A stretch of DNA of 64,000 bases. Source: Cerioporus squamosus (taxonomy: Eukaryota; Basidiomycota; Agaricomycetes; Polyporales; Polyporaceae). Position numbers and translations under genes: made by a program. Of this stretch, positions 49,309 to 60,427 are shown one piece after another; positions within the stretch are counted from its first letter, which is position 1; the number at the start of each line of letters is the position of its first letter. The stretch lies in NCBI GenBank assembly GCA_022592435.1, contig JABYQS010000136.1, positions 40,285 to 104,284 of the forward strand, given 5' to 3'. A model generated the notes under the pieces. It searched no databases. It worked only from the letters and a program-made list of their open reading frames with translations, and was not told the origin of the DNA.

Positions 49309-51084
49309 TTAGAGACGTGGATACATCCCTCTGCCAGGATCTGGTGCGGGTTGAAACTCGGCCTGAGCCCAGCCTTCTTCCTCTTCCCCGGCCTCTGGGG
49401 GCGAGGGAACTTGCAACTCCATCTCAAAGCCATCGTCATTGGACCGCGTTGAAAGGTCCGGATTGATGAAGCCTCCAAGGGACGAGATGAAGGATGGCGT
49501 GCTGTCCCAAGGGTTCCTCGACGAATGCAACGGATCGTCGCGGTCAAGTCTGACAACTGCCTGGCTCGCTTCTTGCAGTGCGAGGAGGAAGCGCGAAATG
49601 AGGATGGCGGAGATGCTACCGGGATTGGTGAGGACAAATAGTCACAGGATGGTAGAACACATACGGGCTGGTGAATGCAGTAATGAGACTATACCCGCCA
49701 CCGCCATCGCCTGCAACCTGTGGAGATGAGCATGTTATTGGACATGTAGATTTGGAAAGCACCAGTGGACAGGTCATATGGCTTACCGCAGTCACCGTGA
49801 AGACGAGGTGTAGAACATTCATAGCAAACAGAACACTAGTGATTCCCGCCACGATCAAGAGTCAGATGAGGTTCCACGGCCTTTTGCTTCTGGACATACA
49901 TAAAATATATGGTTCCTGTCCACGGAGTCAGGCACCAGTAAACGTTTCGGTGGGCACGTTACTGCTAGAGACATACCGCCGTGAAAGAGGATATCCGATA
50001 GTGAAAGTCTCTTGGAGGATCGCATATCCCTTAGGGCGGCCCAACTCCTCAGCTTTGTCCAAGTGATGTAGATGAGTAGAATATCGGCAGCAATGAGCGG
50101 CACTCGAGACATGATCACGACCGTGGTTTTGTGGATGAGCGTGCGCACTGTTGCATATGATTGTTAGACCACCTACGCCTTGTACAACAACAAAATCAGT
50201 ACAGATGTAGGTGATGTCAGTGGTTGGCATTGAACGGCGAACCTAAGGGTGAGTGTGGCACTGACAACCTGTGTTCTGATGCATCCAAACGGCGGGAAGT
50301 TCACTCCAGACAAGTGATGGCCGTATTGAACCTGTATCATTGTCCAATCTGCATCTGTCCACTCGAACTTTGATTTACTCACTAGATTAGCACCCACCGG
50401 CGCCAGAGACAAAGCAAGGACTATGAATCCGATTGGCTTGCTCCTGCTCAAGACAAATGCACGGAGGGCAGAGAAGACTCATTCAAAGTGTCAGGCAAGT
50501 ACTCCTGCGGACTGGACGCGTGACTCACCTGCCCCGGGAACGAACTGCAGTACGGATATTGCAAACCCCGCCATTGAAAACAAGGAACAACTGCGGACGT
50601 TATTAGTCATCCTGTACTGCTTCAATCTATGAGACTACTAGGTCGCACCGACCTCTGATTCCGGTCAGACTTTGCCATGGCATGGAAGGCTGAGACTACA
50701 TACCTTATCCGAATGGAATGATGCCAACTCGACGAAGGCAATGACATAGAACAGCATAGAGATCCATTTGTTCGCGAAGAACAAGAGTGACGCTCCGGTC
50801 CACTTGGTGTTCCAGAAGCACGCCACATCTCGATCAAACGTGATGAAGGCGTCGAAAATGAAAACAACTATGGAGACAGAAAGCGTCAAGTTAGAAAGCA
50901 TGTCGTTGCGGCGCTCGAAATAGAGTGAACGCACCCGCGGCTGCCACATCGCAGTAGCGGCCGGTATAGCTGGACGGCGGCATGAGCAAGTGCTATCCGT
51001 GACGAGCTGACCTGGCACTGCAACGTACAAGCTGTCGTATAGCTCGATTGTCGCAGCAGCAGCGGCATCTGCGTCGGAGGACAT
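49309..51084 (-). CDS. DUF6533 membrane protein, copy C, one splice acceptor lost
   Basis: The model follows copies A and B: 51084-51029, 50969-50935, 50867-50704, 50654-50653, 50590-50529, 50477-50383, 50331-50243, 50131-49977, 49915-49900, 49835-49787, 49717-49665, 49615-49309; 1083 nt, 360 residues. It starts MSSDADAAAAAT; the signature is AFITFDRDVACFW; the tail has SFISSLGGFINPDL. The 2-nt exon AG is conserved. Exon 7 keeps the family length of 155 nt but has lost exactly the AG that precedes it in copy A (CATCCAAG there, CATCCA here). With the next upstream AG (50148) the frame shifts, unless a weak donor at 50261 (GTGCCA) is also used, which restores frame one residue shorter. It is therefore either a young pseudogene or has shifted splice sites. 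It lies ~41 kb from its relatives, beside the KDZ element. Confidence 0.8.
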
Positions 51085-52129
51085 GTTGAAGTCGAAGGAG
51101 ACCCTCACGTTACCGAGGGGGCGAGGGGTATTGCCATGCCACAACCAGGCCTTATACTATCCTGCACGACTGTACGGTCAGCCGCTAGAGAATGCCGACC
51201 ATCTTGACGCATCCAACCTGATCACATCGAGTGGGATAGAAGTGTCATGCGAGCAAGGGCGGTCCTGTTTGCGAACACTCGCGGTACAGGGGTTGCAGCC
51301 AATCATGCAGTCGCAGATGGACCAATCTGAAGGTGATTTGAACGGTCAGCCATGGCCAATGTCCAACGAACATGAATACCAGCTCGCTTTGAGTTCGCGC
51401 CCACGTACTCGGATGTACAGGCGACCGCAGCGAGTGTGAGGCGGGTGCCTCGGTGAGTGGCATGCATTTCACATGCCGGACCTACATAACATCGGCGCAA
51501 CTAGGCAACTGGATGGAGTAGAACAACACATTATTGTCTGATGAGCAAGGGATTCGGTAAAACCTGATGATCAGTACAACTCCTGGGTGAACCGCTGGCG
51601 TGCGGCCCATCGTGATACGGAGAGCAACTGACCTTCGAGAGTCTGTGCAATGTGGTTATATCATTACACGGGGCGATAGGTAGTCGATAGGGGAGTCAAA
51701 GGTCGTCAACCGGGTGATAGGCAGTCAATGGGCATACGATAGATTGCTCCTTCGAAATTTGTTTCCCTGCCGCCCGCCTAGGCGCCTATCGCCCGGTGCA
51801 AGATCTGACTGCGTGCAGGGTATGAGCTGCTCGCGCACACAGGCATCGCTCGGAAGGGTCCTCTTTATTTTGGGGAAGACAGCTCTGGCCGGGGATCGAA
51901 CTCAGATCAACGGGGAGGATTACTTGCACGTAAGTGGTGACGTCATGTCGACCTGGAAGCAGTCGCAGTTCCGAAAACAAACTGCGAAAACAAACTGACA
52001 GCGCAGGTGTATACACGGAGGGGATGAGTACAATTACAACTTGAGTGTGCGCGATCGTTATAGTACAAGTATGCTGCTCTTTGTTTCGACGACGTTGGTT
52101 GATTACGAGTCCGTTCTATGTGATATAAT
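51085..52129. other. intergenic with a small inverted-repeat patch
   Basis: No gene. Around 51668-51795 the words CGGGGCGATAGG and CCTATCGCCCGG face each other about 105 bp apart with further GATAGG repeats between, a possible degenerate MITE. Nothing else was recognised. Confidence 0.4.
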
Positions 52130-52676
52130 TTATGCGGTCGCCATGGTGTTGGTCTGTGAGCAGACATCGTCAACATCGAACTCAAGTACTCAGCGAAGAA
52201 GCATGCACGTACATCAGCGTCCGTGACAATGGGAGTGGGCTGAGTGGGGGACACGGAGATAGCGGGGGCAGTGCGCGCGATGGAGCCGAGGTCGGTGTCG
52301 GGCGACTTGAGGGCCTTCTTGCGGAACTCGATGCCCTGCTGGACCTCATCGGGGCTCAAGGGGCTGTTACGCCGCTCGGGCGCAGGGCGCTCAGATCTGT
52401 CGGTCACAGCGACACCTGGTGATGCACATCGCAGTCAGCACATGACATCCCCGATTGCGGTTAGAGGGAGACGGCGGGCGGCGTACCTGTGGCATCCTCG
52501 AACTCGGCCTCCTCGTCCTCGAGGGCGGCGTTCTCGAGCTCGAGCTCGTCCTCGAGACGACCCCAGTTGTGCGGGCCTGCACCGCCCTTGGGGATGTGCT
52601 TGTCCATGCCGTTCTTCGCCTCGGAGCGATCCTTGGCGAGGGCGCTGGGGTAGGACGCGCGCGCAGTACGGGTCAT
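52130..52676 (-). CDS. HABP4/PAI-RBP1 domain mRNA-binding protein
   Basis: Three exons, 52676-52487, 52415-52213 and 52153-52130, encode 138 residues. MTRTARASYP...KDRSEAKNGMDKHIPKGGAGPHNWG is the conserved hyaluronan/mRNA-binding family start, including the KGGAGxHNWG box. The middle is acidic (LEDELELENAALEDEEAEFE), followed by SPDEVQQGIEFRKKALKSPD and a Pro-rich end. Fungal members (Stm1/SERBP1-like) bind ribosomes or mRNA in the cytoplasm. The last exon is only 24 nt and encodes TNTMATA and the stop. The start MTRTARAS is preferred over an in-frame ATG 21 codons upstream because family members begin there and a TATA box sits 109 bp before it. Confidence 0.88.
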
Positions 52677-53441
52677 GATGATGAGCGTAGAGGAAGAGTG
52701 TGTGTCGGTGGGTTGGCTTTGAAAGTGCAACGAGAGCAACGGTGATGATGGTGTGCGATGAGAGACGTTGGGGCGCAGTACAGGTTATATAGGGGTGCTG
52801 CGCCACGACGAACCCTCGCTCGCGTGACCGTCGCCAAAGGAGGAGGACTCCGAGGAGCTCGAGCCGATGGCGAGACTCAGGTTGTGCGTCACATTCTGGG
52901 ACATTCGAAGCACACCAGCCTCCGCGCAGGTGTTCCCAGAGGTTCCCGCCCGTTCTAGTCCCGTCCCAGTTGCACGGTGTACTCGGCAACTGTCTTTTTG
53001 TGTCCTCGTTGTCCTCGTTGTCCTCCTTTGCTTCCTTGCTGTGCGTCGTCGCCCATGGTCTTTTGTCGTGCTCGAGTTCGCGTCAGAGAGCGGTGGCGTG
53101 CGCGGCGGATAATGGAGCTGGGCGAGGTCATCGTGACATCCACTGACATCCAGCACCGATGACCTATGTGGGGAAACGTGGGAACGCGATCTGGCAATTG
53201 CCGACGCGTCTCCGTCTCCTTGGGACCCCCAACACCCCCGCCAGTACCTGGAACTCAGACGTACGTTCAGTGCACACTCTCAACGACGTTAACCTCGGTT
53301 TCTGCACTTCTGACTCTCTGAGCTTCCTGCGATACCCTTTGGCTAGTAACTTGGCTGGTGGCAGCGACTCGGAGGCGGCTGCTACGGGAGCCTGAACGCG
53401 ACGACACATCTCGGTGGAACCTCCACGAAACGACGCGCATC
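52677..53441. other. divergent promoter region
   Basis: This is the shared upstream region of the HABP4 gene (-) and the 5-phosphatase gene (+). Around 52990-53030 there is a run of GTCCTCGTTG repeats. No gene was recognised. Confidence 0.45.
52785..52791 (-). promoter_or_regulatory. TATA box of the HABP4 gene
   Basis: TATATAA on the minus strand lies 109 bp upstream of the ATG at 52676, with a GC-rich setting on both sides. This fits strong constitutive expression of an mRNA-binding protein. Confidence 0.6.
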
Positions 53442-56400
53442 ATGTCGAACGCGTTGGACATCGCACAAGAGATCACCCGCCCGACAGAGGACGTCAAGGT
53501 CGCGATCGACGCGCGGTCTGTCCCGAGCCCGAGGACTGAGGAGGAGAAGGAGACCTGGTCTGGGTCCGACCACGAGCCGATCGTGCCGCGCAGGAAGATC
53601 CTCGCCGTGGTCTCGCACGTCCAGGCGGATGGGAAACACGAACACGGATGGTGAGTCGTATTACGCTTCTTTCGTGTCTCATGGTTCTTGGGGATCGGGA
53701 AGTTTGTCCAGCTGCGAGCATTGCTGAGGTCGCTGAGGGGGCACATGCTGCGCGTCATCATGTGAGGAAGTCCCATGGCTGGAATATTGAGCTGATTTGC
53801 TTCAATGGTGTGACGGTTTAAGGACTTGTGAGGACCCACGCACCTTCGTGTCGGCCGCATGGGTGTGGACGTGTCATGGAAGCTGCACCTGCGGCAGGGA
53901 TGTGTTGGTCATACGCCAGGTCTCTTGCCGAACGTGCTCATGTTCAGAGGGCGATCTGCTTGAGTTGTCATATAGTTAGCAGCACCTCACGCGAGTGTGC
54001 ACCTCACTGTTGCGTGCTAGATAACAGACGACCGCCTGGAAGATTGAGTTAGCATTCACATTCGGTGGGAGCTGTTGAGGCTTCTTTGGCATATGCGCGC
54101 GTGGCGGGAATTCGTGCATATCCCATCCGTGTTACGAGGGTAGAAGTTGGACGTCCACGACCGGCAGCAAGGTGGCTCTCTTCTATGTCCCTTGCGGACC
54201 TCGGAGGATGGACGTGTATGATGCCGAGCATACCAAGTCTCCAACCGGGTTATAGGCAGCCCTTGTAGCCAGAAAACCGACCTTTTCATTGGATGCGTAT
54301 ACTCCCGGTCTTGACCTACTACGCAGCCGCATTAGCAGCTCATCCCTTGATGCTAGATATGGGTTCGCTTGAGGCGTGCCAAGGAGCGCGACTGCTATGT
54401 GGCTGTGGATGTGTGATGCGTCAATCATCAGAGTTCCACCTCGTCCACACCGTCTCCAGCTTTCGTCGGGCATGGTTCGATACAGTACGGGGCCCACTCG
54501 GCTGATTAGATGCGACTGCTGACAGAGGCGAAGGTCTTGTACAGCAGGCCTTGTGCCGTACTGGTTGTATGACGGAAATAGGGCGCATACAGACTGCTCA
54601 GACCGAATGGATTTGCCCTCTGAACCGCCTCGAGCACAACCCACGATTGCAGCGGATTGCGGCGGTCACAACTTGGCGCAACTGCCGTGTTCGTGGGTGC
54701 TGTACACTGTCTCTCCGGGCCAGCCGGCATATGGGTGCGACCATGGTCGGAGCGCGCTGGGTGCGTGCACGTACTCTGGCTGCTGACAGATATCGTGCCC
54801 GTTCCTTGGGACGGCTGCCGTGCTCGTGCTCAAGGCGATGTTTATGGGATGTTGCGCAGTCCACTCACCTCGTATGGGTGCTGTCGGAATGGCTATAGGT
54901 CCGGTAAAGCACAGTCATGATTCATTGGCAGTTCAGAGTCCCGTCGTTGGGGATCGCTCTACGTCCTGCTGCGTTATGACCAGATGTGAGAAGACTGCGT
55001 TCGAGGCGACGGTTCAATAGAATAGCGAACCTTCTAGCTTGTACCGTTGATGTCGGCGGGGCCTAGGGTTTGCGAGCGTTCTTTGTGTGTCGCTGCGGAT
55101 GGTTTTCGGTTTCCAAGGCGTGGCGTGATGTACTCGTTCACAGGAGACGTCTTACTGAGCTCTTTCACTCTGCAGCGTCTTCGTTTTCACTCACAAGCCG
55201 CCGCTGGTGCATACCATACCCGAGGACTACGTCGTTGAGCATGCGTTCCCAATAATACACGGCTTTTCGATAGCCATGTCCCAACCCCGGCAGTCAACAA
55301 TAGACTTGTCCTCGCCACCGGCCGGAAGCTCCTTTAATCTCAATCAGCCTAGGACAGGTACGTGGATAGGCTTCAGTCGGCGGCCGGGGGGCGCACTCTC
55401 GCGCTCAATGTTCGCTTGTCTTTTTGATGTCATGCGGCGTTCGTTCGGCGTTGAGGGGACCAGCATGGTTATGCCTAGAACGTGTTGAGTGATGCTGTGT
55501 GCCCTGTCACAGATACTGGGGAGAGCTGTGTATTACCCGCCGCATCGGGTGCTTCGTTTTGCACGGACTAACCCAACATGCGGTCTGCCGCCTGAGGCGG
55601 ACGCAACTTAGAGCGAGTGTGGTCGATACTGCGTCGCCCCAGCTCCGCCCTAAGTGCTATACACTCTGACAAGCTCATCCGTCTGCAGAACTCACTGTAA
55701 CCATCAACCCGGGAGAAGATACCCCATTTTCACCTATTACTCTCCAGACACATGACATCCAGGGGCTGCGTGCGTTGCTTGATGAGTGCAAGCGTCTCAA
55801 GGAAGCAATTGGTGCGCTTGTGCTCCCGTACGGCCGTTGGGTCCGCTCTGAGAATTTTTCTAGCGACGCAGACAGCGGATGACTACGACTTCGAGCCGTT
55901 TGGATGGGTGGCGCCTTACATTGCGGACCACGCGCTGCCTCCGCTGCGTACGCTCTCTCGCTTGATGTCATGCGCGCGCATCCAGTGACCGAAGACGTCG
56001 ATTGGCAGTCTCGTCCATCCCCCCTGATTTACGGAAGCTCAAGAAGCCCGTTCATACCCGTCTATCCACAGCGAGCGCGGGCACGCCCGGCGACGATATC
56101 TCCGACGTCGAGACCATACGTGAGGAATGGATGCGCAGGAAGGTCGAGGACGAACTGTTCTCGCGTGCGGAGAAGGCAGGCCTGAAGTGCGTAGCCGTCG
56201 GGGCCGGTGCGAGGTGCTTCTCGCGTGTGGTTCTGACCGTGGGTGTCCGGTAGGATCCGAGTGGGCACGTTCAACGTCAACGGCAAGTTCCCTTCGCAGG
56301 ACCTGTCTGCCTGGGTCCGAGGGGAGATCGCCCGGCCGCCTGCGGCTTTCATACCTCCCCTCAAGGAGATTTCGCCTCTCTCGCTGGGAGAGGGTCAGAA

Positions 56401-59400
56401 GCATCCGGTCGAGGAGACGCTCGGTGAGTCTCTCTCCACCTCGGCCGGTGTCTTATCGCTCTGCACTCTGACATCGTCCCATATGGACTCGACTTCCAGC
56501 TGCAGAGGACCCTGGCAACGGCCAGTCCCCCGACACCACCTCGGCAGAGACTAGGTCGCTTTCCGCAGTGTCAGATGCGACCACATATGTGAATTTCTCA
56601 GTGGATACACAATCTGCAGAGACAGCCGTTTCAGATGCCCCGCCGGACGTCCCTGAGGACCCTAGTGATCCTGACGTGCTGGTGCTCGGTTTTCAGGAGC
56701 TTGATCTGTCCACGGAGGCTCTGCTCTATTCGACGAAGACCGTCCGGGAGGAGGCGTGGTGCATGGCCGCGTTCGCGGGACTCGGCGAGAAGGCCGTCCT
56801 CTACGAGAAGGTGGGCGCCGATCCGGCCGTTCCTAGTGCACACAGCGGTGGCAGTACTAACCATGCGACCCTGCCTGTATGTTCGCTGTCCAACTCGCAT
56901 TGCACCGCCATAGCTTGCGTCCAAGCAACTCGTCGGCATGCTGCTGGTTATTATTGTCAAGAAGCGGCTGCGGCCCAATTTTAGCGAGGTCCGTGCCGTT
57001 TCGGTCGGCGTGGGCATTATGGGCATCATGGTACGTACGCAGTGCGTGGGGGCTTTTGTATTGCGTCCGTTGACATATTCGCTCAACATCGCCATCCAGG
57101 GGAACAAGGGAGCCACCGCGATACGCCTTCTGTTCTCACCGACGCCGCTCCCATCCGCAGTGGATGCGGAGCCGCAGGTTCGGCCGACCGTGCTCACGTT
57201 CGTGAACGCGCACCTGGCCGCGTTCGACGAGATGTACGAGAAGCGGAACTCGGACTTCCAAGAGCTGTCGAAGAGGCTAGTTTTCGAGCCCGCGATCTCC
57301 GGGGAGGAGCAGCAGCCGTCCAATGGGAGCTGGTACAGCCCCGCGGCTACCCCGCTGAGCATCTTCGAGTCCGATGCACTTTTCTGGCTAGTGAGTGTCC
57401 CTTTCCGAGGCTCCGATGCTAATAGTTGCCGCGTGGCTGTCGGCGGGCCGCTCACAGATAGTGGTTTTGACGTCCCTCTAGGGCGGTGAGTGCTTGCCCA
57501 GATCATGCTGTCTGCGGGACGTGCCGTTGGCTGCGCTCATTCACGACCGGCCACGCTGGCAGACCTGAACTACCGATTGACGCTCCCGGACGCCGACGTG
57601 CGGAGCTTGCTGGCAGACGACCAGCTGAGGGAGGAGAACATCAGGACATTACGGCGCTTTGATCAGGTTCGTGCCTGCCAGCGTCATGTTCGGAACGTCA
57701 CCGCGCTGACACGCACCTCTGGCGCGGCTTGCCCATGTGCAGCTGGCCGCGGCGATGAGGACGAAGAAGGCGTTCGAGGACTTTGTCGAGCAGCCGATCA
57801 CACATCTTCCGTGAGTGCTGCCTAATTGAAGATCTCGCGGAGTTGGCGACAGCCTCTGGCCATTGACATTGACGACTTCTAGTTCGTATCGCTTCAGCGC
57901 AGGCGTCCTCGCTGACGGCATGGGTTACGACATAAAGTAAGATTTACCCCGCCTCCCGTCCCTCGTCGCCCGTTGGTGCTGAACGTGCTCGTCTCTGCGC
58001 GACACGCTTGCAGGCGCAAGCCTGCCTGGACCGACCGGATCCTCCACATGGGGTCCAAGGCGGTGACAGTGAAACAACGGTCCTACGCGAGCCATGCCAC
58101 AATCACGATGAGCGACCACCGTCCGGTGTCTGCTGAATTCGAGCTGGAGGTGCGTTTCAACCTTCCCCGGCGCCGGGCCTTCGTTCGGAGCATGCTGCCG
58201 GCACGCGGCTCTTGCTGCGCCATCTCGCTTAATTGTGTCCGTCTGCAATTGCGAATGGTACTGAATTGCTTGCGGTGCAGGTGCCCGCGGTTAGCTTCGA
58301 TGAATACGAGGAGTTCGTCCACCGCGTCTGGCGGGACGTCTCAGCGATCGAATACGTCGAAGAGCGCCCGCGCGTGCGGGTCGGGCCAACCAACATTGAT
58401 TTTGCAAAAATATCGTGCGCACGTTTGGCATCCGGTTCCGCTGCCGTCGATATGACTGAAATCATGAAATCAGCTACAGGCGCGAGGTCACGAGAAGCCT
58501 CGAAGTCGTCAATGTTGGCAAGGTTTGCAGATCTGTGGTTTCCATGCCGTGTTTAGTAGTCGCTGAAGCCCCTCCCTGCGCAGGTGCCATGCTCGTTCCG
58601 TTTCGTGCCCCAGAGTCCCACTGCGGATACTTGTAAGGTTTCACTTGCGTCACTGCGTCAGTATACTGAGGTGGTCTTCCCCGCAAAAGGCCCGTCTTGG
58701 CTGCGCATTTATCCTATAACGGTTCGCATTGGAATTTCGCTCGACTGGCTTAGACTGATAGCAATATTGGAACTAAGGGGCTTGTACTCCCGGGAGAGAA
58801 GGTCGACGTGACGCTCACAGCACAGGTCGATGAGGCACTCGCGTCAAAGCTCAACGTCGGCCAGGCACACCTTGAGGAAACTCTGGTGCTCCACACCCCG
58901 CTCGGCAGGGACCACTTTGTTGCAGTCTCGGCGGACTACGGTACTGTCAAGGTACATCCGCTCTTGTGGACATGGAAGCTGATGTTCGGGTCTAGAGCGT
59001 ACATGCTTTGCAACGAGTCTATCGTGGCTTGTCCGTCTTCCAGGGCCTGTGAGGGAGCTTCAGAGCCCGGACGACCTTCTCCCCGAGGCTAGGAGCGTCA
59101 ACGCACCTCGCGAGATCATGAGACTGGTGAACTGGCTCATGAGTAATGCGACAGAGACGGTGGGCGCTCCTTCGAAGTCCGCTCCATCTGCGGTGACTAA
59201 CTGCGATCGGGGCTTAGGACGGACTGTTTCTGACTCCAGGTGACGAAGAGCTTATGCGAAAGATCCGAGAGGTATGTCGTATGCTTGGCTGGCATGGCTT
59301 GTGCAATCATGACGGCATCCTCGTACGATAGAACTTGGATACGGGCGAGGAGTTCGACTTCGGTGCCGCGGAGAAGGACCCAAAGCTCGCGCTCGCTTTC

Positions 59401-59899
59401 GCGGACACCCTGCTGCAGCTTCTCGCGTCGTTGAACGAGCCTGTTATTCCGCCAGCACTACATGCGAGGTGTGCCCAGATGACGAGCAGAGATGAGGCAT
59501 TTGAGGTACGATATCCCCTTATCGGGGCATGTGTTCAATATTCAGAACGTTGATCTGCAGCTTCTGGACGATCTACCCGTCGTCAATGTCAATGTGGGCA
59601 TCCGTCCACTTTTAACCAGAGACGGCCGACACTAAATATCCGCTTTTGCATTCAGGTCTGGATATCCCTTACGGCGTTCCTGCACTTTCTTGGTCAACAG
59701 AGTGCATACAGAGGAAGCGTAGAGCAACTCGGTGAGCCTAGAGAAGCCTACTCGCGATTCACGTCACTGAACATGCCGGGATCCTGACTCCTCGATAGTG
59801 GCCATATTCACACCCATCCTCTTCCGCGACGATCTAACCTCCCCGATGCCTGTTTCTATCATCGGCAGAAGAAACTTCCTGCGATACTTCATTGGGTGA
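53442..59899 (+). CDS. OCRL-type inositol polyphosphate 5-phosphatase (5-phosphatase, ASH, RhoGAP-like)
   Basis: Twenty-five exons, 1003 residues: 53442-53650, 55176-55357, 55689-55811, 55864-55947, 56009-56186, 56254-56423, 56500-56810, 56914-57030, 57100-57390, 57482-57485, 57563-57666, 57743-57810, 57883-57936, 58014-58149, 58281-58414, 58474-58522, 58584-58632, 58690-58721, 58778-58940, 59044-59159, 59218-59271, 59332-59505, 59561-59593, 59656-59731, 59799-59899. IRVGTFNVNGK, LGFQELDLS, GNKGATAIR, FVNAHLAA, GDLNYR, RKPAWTDRIL and SDHRPVSAEF are the ordered motifs of Mg-dependent 5-phosphatases acting on PI(4,5)P2/PI(3,4,5)P3. An ASH domain follows (residues ~690-820), then a RhoGAP-like domain with no arginine at the expected finger position (LFLTPGDEEL), as in catalytically silent OCRL/INPP5B GAPs. 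Likely role: membrane traffic at Golgi/endosomes. Exon 10 is 4 nt; intron 1 is 1.5 kb. Confidence 0.92.
53651..55175 (+). other. giant first intron (1525 nt) of the 5-phosphatase gene
   Basis: It begins GTGAGT and ends CTCTGCAG, joining codon TG|C between GKHEHG and VFVFTHKPP. Every other confident intron in the window is roughly 45-100 nt apart from the next one in this gene (331 nt). The interior has no supported gene and is less coding-like; it may be an old insertion or carry regulatory sequence. Confidence 0.65.
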
Positions 59900-60119
59900 G
59901 ATCTAACCGGAGGATGGGAACACGCGGAGTAAATGCTTCGTGTCGCCGAGGCGAGTATACATTAGGAAATGGTGCTGTTTATATATACTACTAATTTATG
60001 AAGTCCAAAATACTGAGCGGAGCGCGACGAGAAGACACTATAGGTGCGGGTCACTGTTTCTGGCTACAGGCGAGAAACTCGGCCGTCAGCCAGGATACTC
60101 GATGGGTCGTCCTTCTGAC

Positions 60120-60427
60120 TTACACCGGGACGTAGGTGCATGGAAGACCTCTGCGCTGGCAGTTGGCGCACGTCTGTCGGCCGTCACACTTCAACTTCCG
60201 GCCTACGGAGGTATTAAGACTGTACAAGTGCAGGAGGTACGTCGTCGCGTACCTCTGCAGAACTGGCAGGCCATGGGCGTACGGCGCGGAGTGCGGGGCA
60301 TGTCGTAGACATCGTCGTCGGAATCGTGCGTGTTGCTCTGGTGGCTGGAACCGGTCTGTGCAGTGCAGTCGTCAACATGAGCACAGGAGGACGCCATGTG
60401 TGGCGTGTTACGCACTTGGGAGCTCAT
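60120..60427 (-). CDS. small Zn2Cys6 binuclear-cluster protein
   Basis: Two exons, 60427-60253 and 60202-60120 (intron 50 nt, GTACGC...CTCCGTAG, phase 1), encode 85 residues. The second half is a perfect fungal Zn(II)2Cys6 cluster: CQFCRGRKLKCDGRQTCANC followed by QRRGLPC, spacing C-x2-C-x6-C-x5-C-x2-C-x6-C. An acidic stretch (SDDDVYDMPRTPRRTP) precedes it. The protein ends YVPV right after the cluster, so it lacks the middle homology region of full-length zinc-cluster transcription factors. Agaricomycete genomes hold similar compact cluster proteins; DNA binding is likely, activation domain not visible. The start MSSQVRNTPH is chosen as the nearest sensible ATG; the frame is open for another 80 codons upstream. 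Confidence 0.8.

Noticed and set aside
51880..51930. tRNA-like sequence on the minus strand (GTTCGATCCCCGG box)
   Set aside because: The T-loop-like word is present, but the T-stem does not pair and no matching acceptor or anticodon arm was found upstream.
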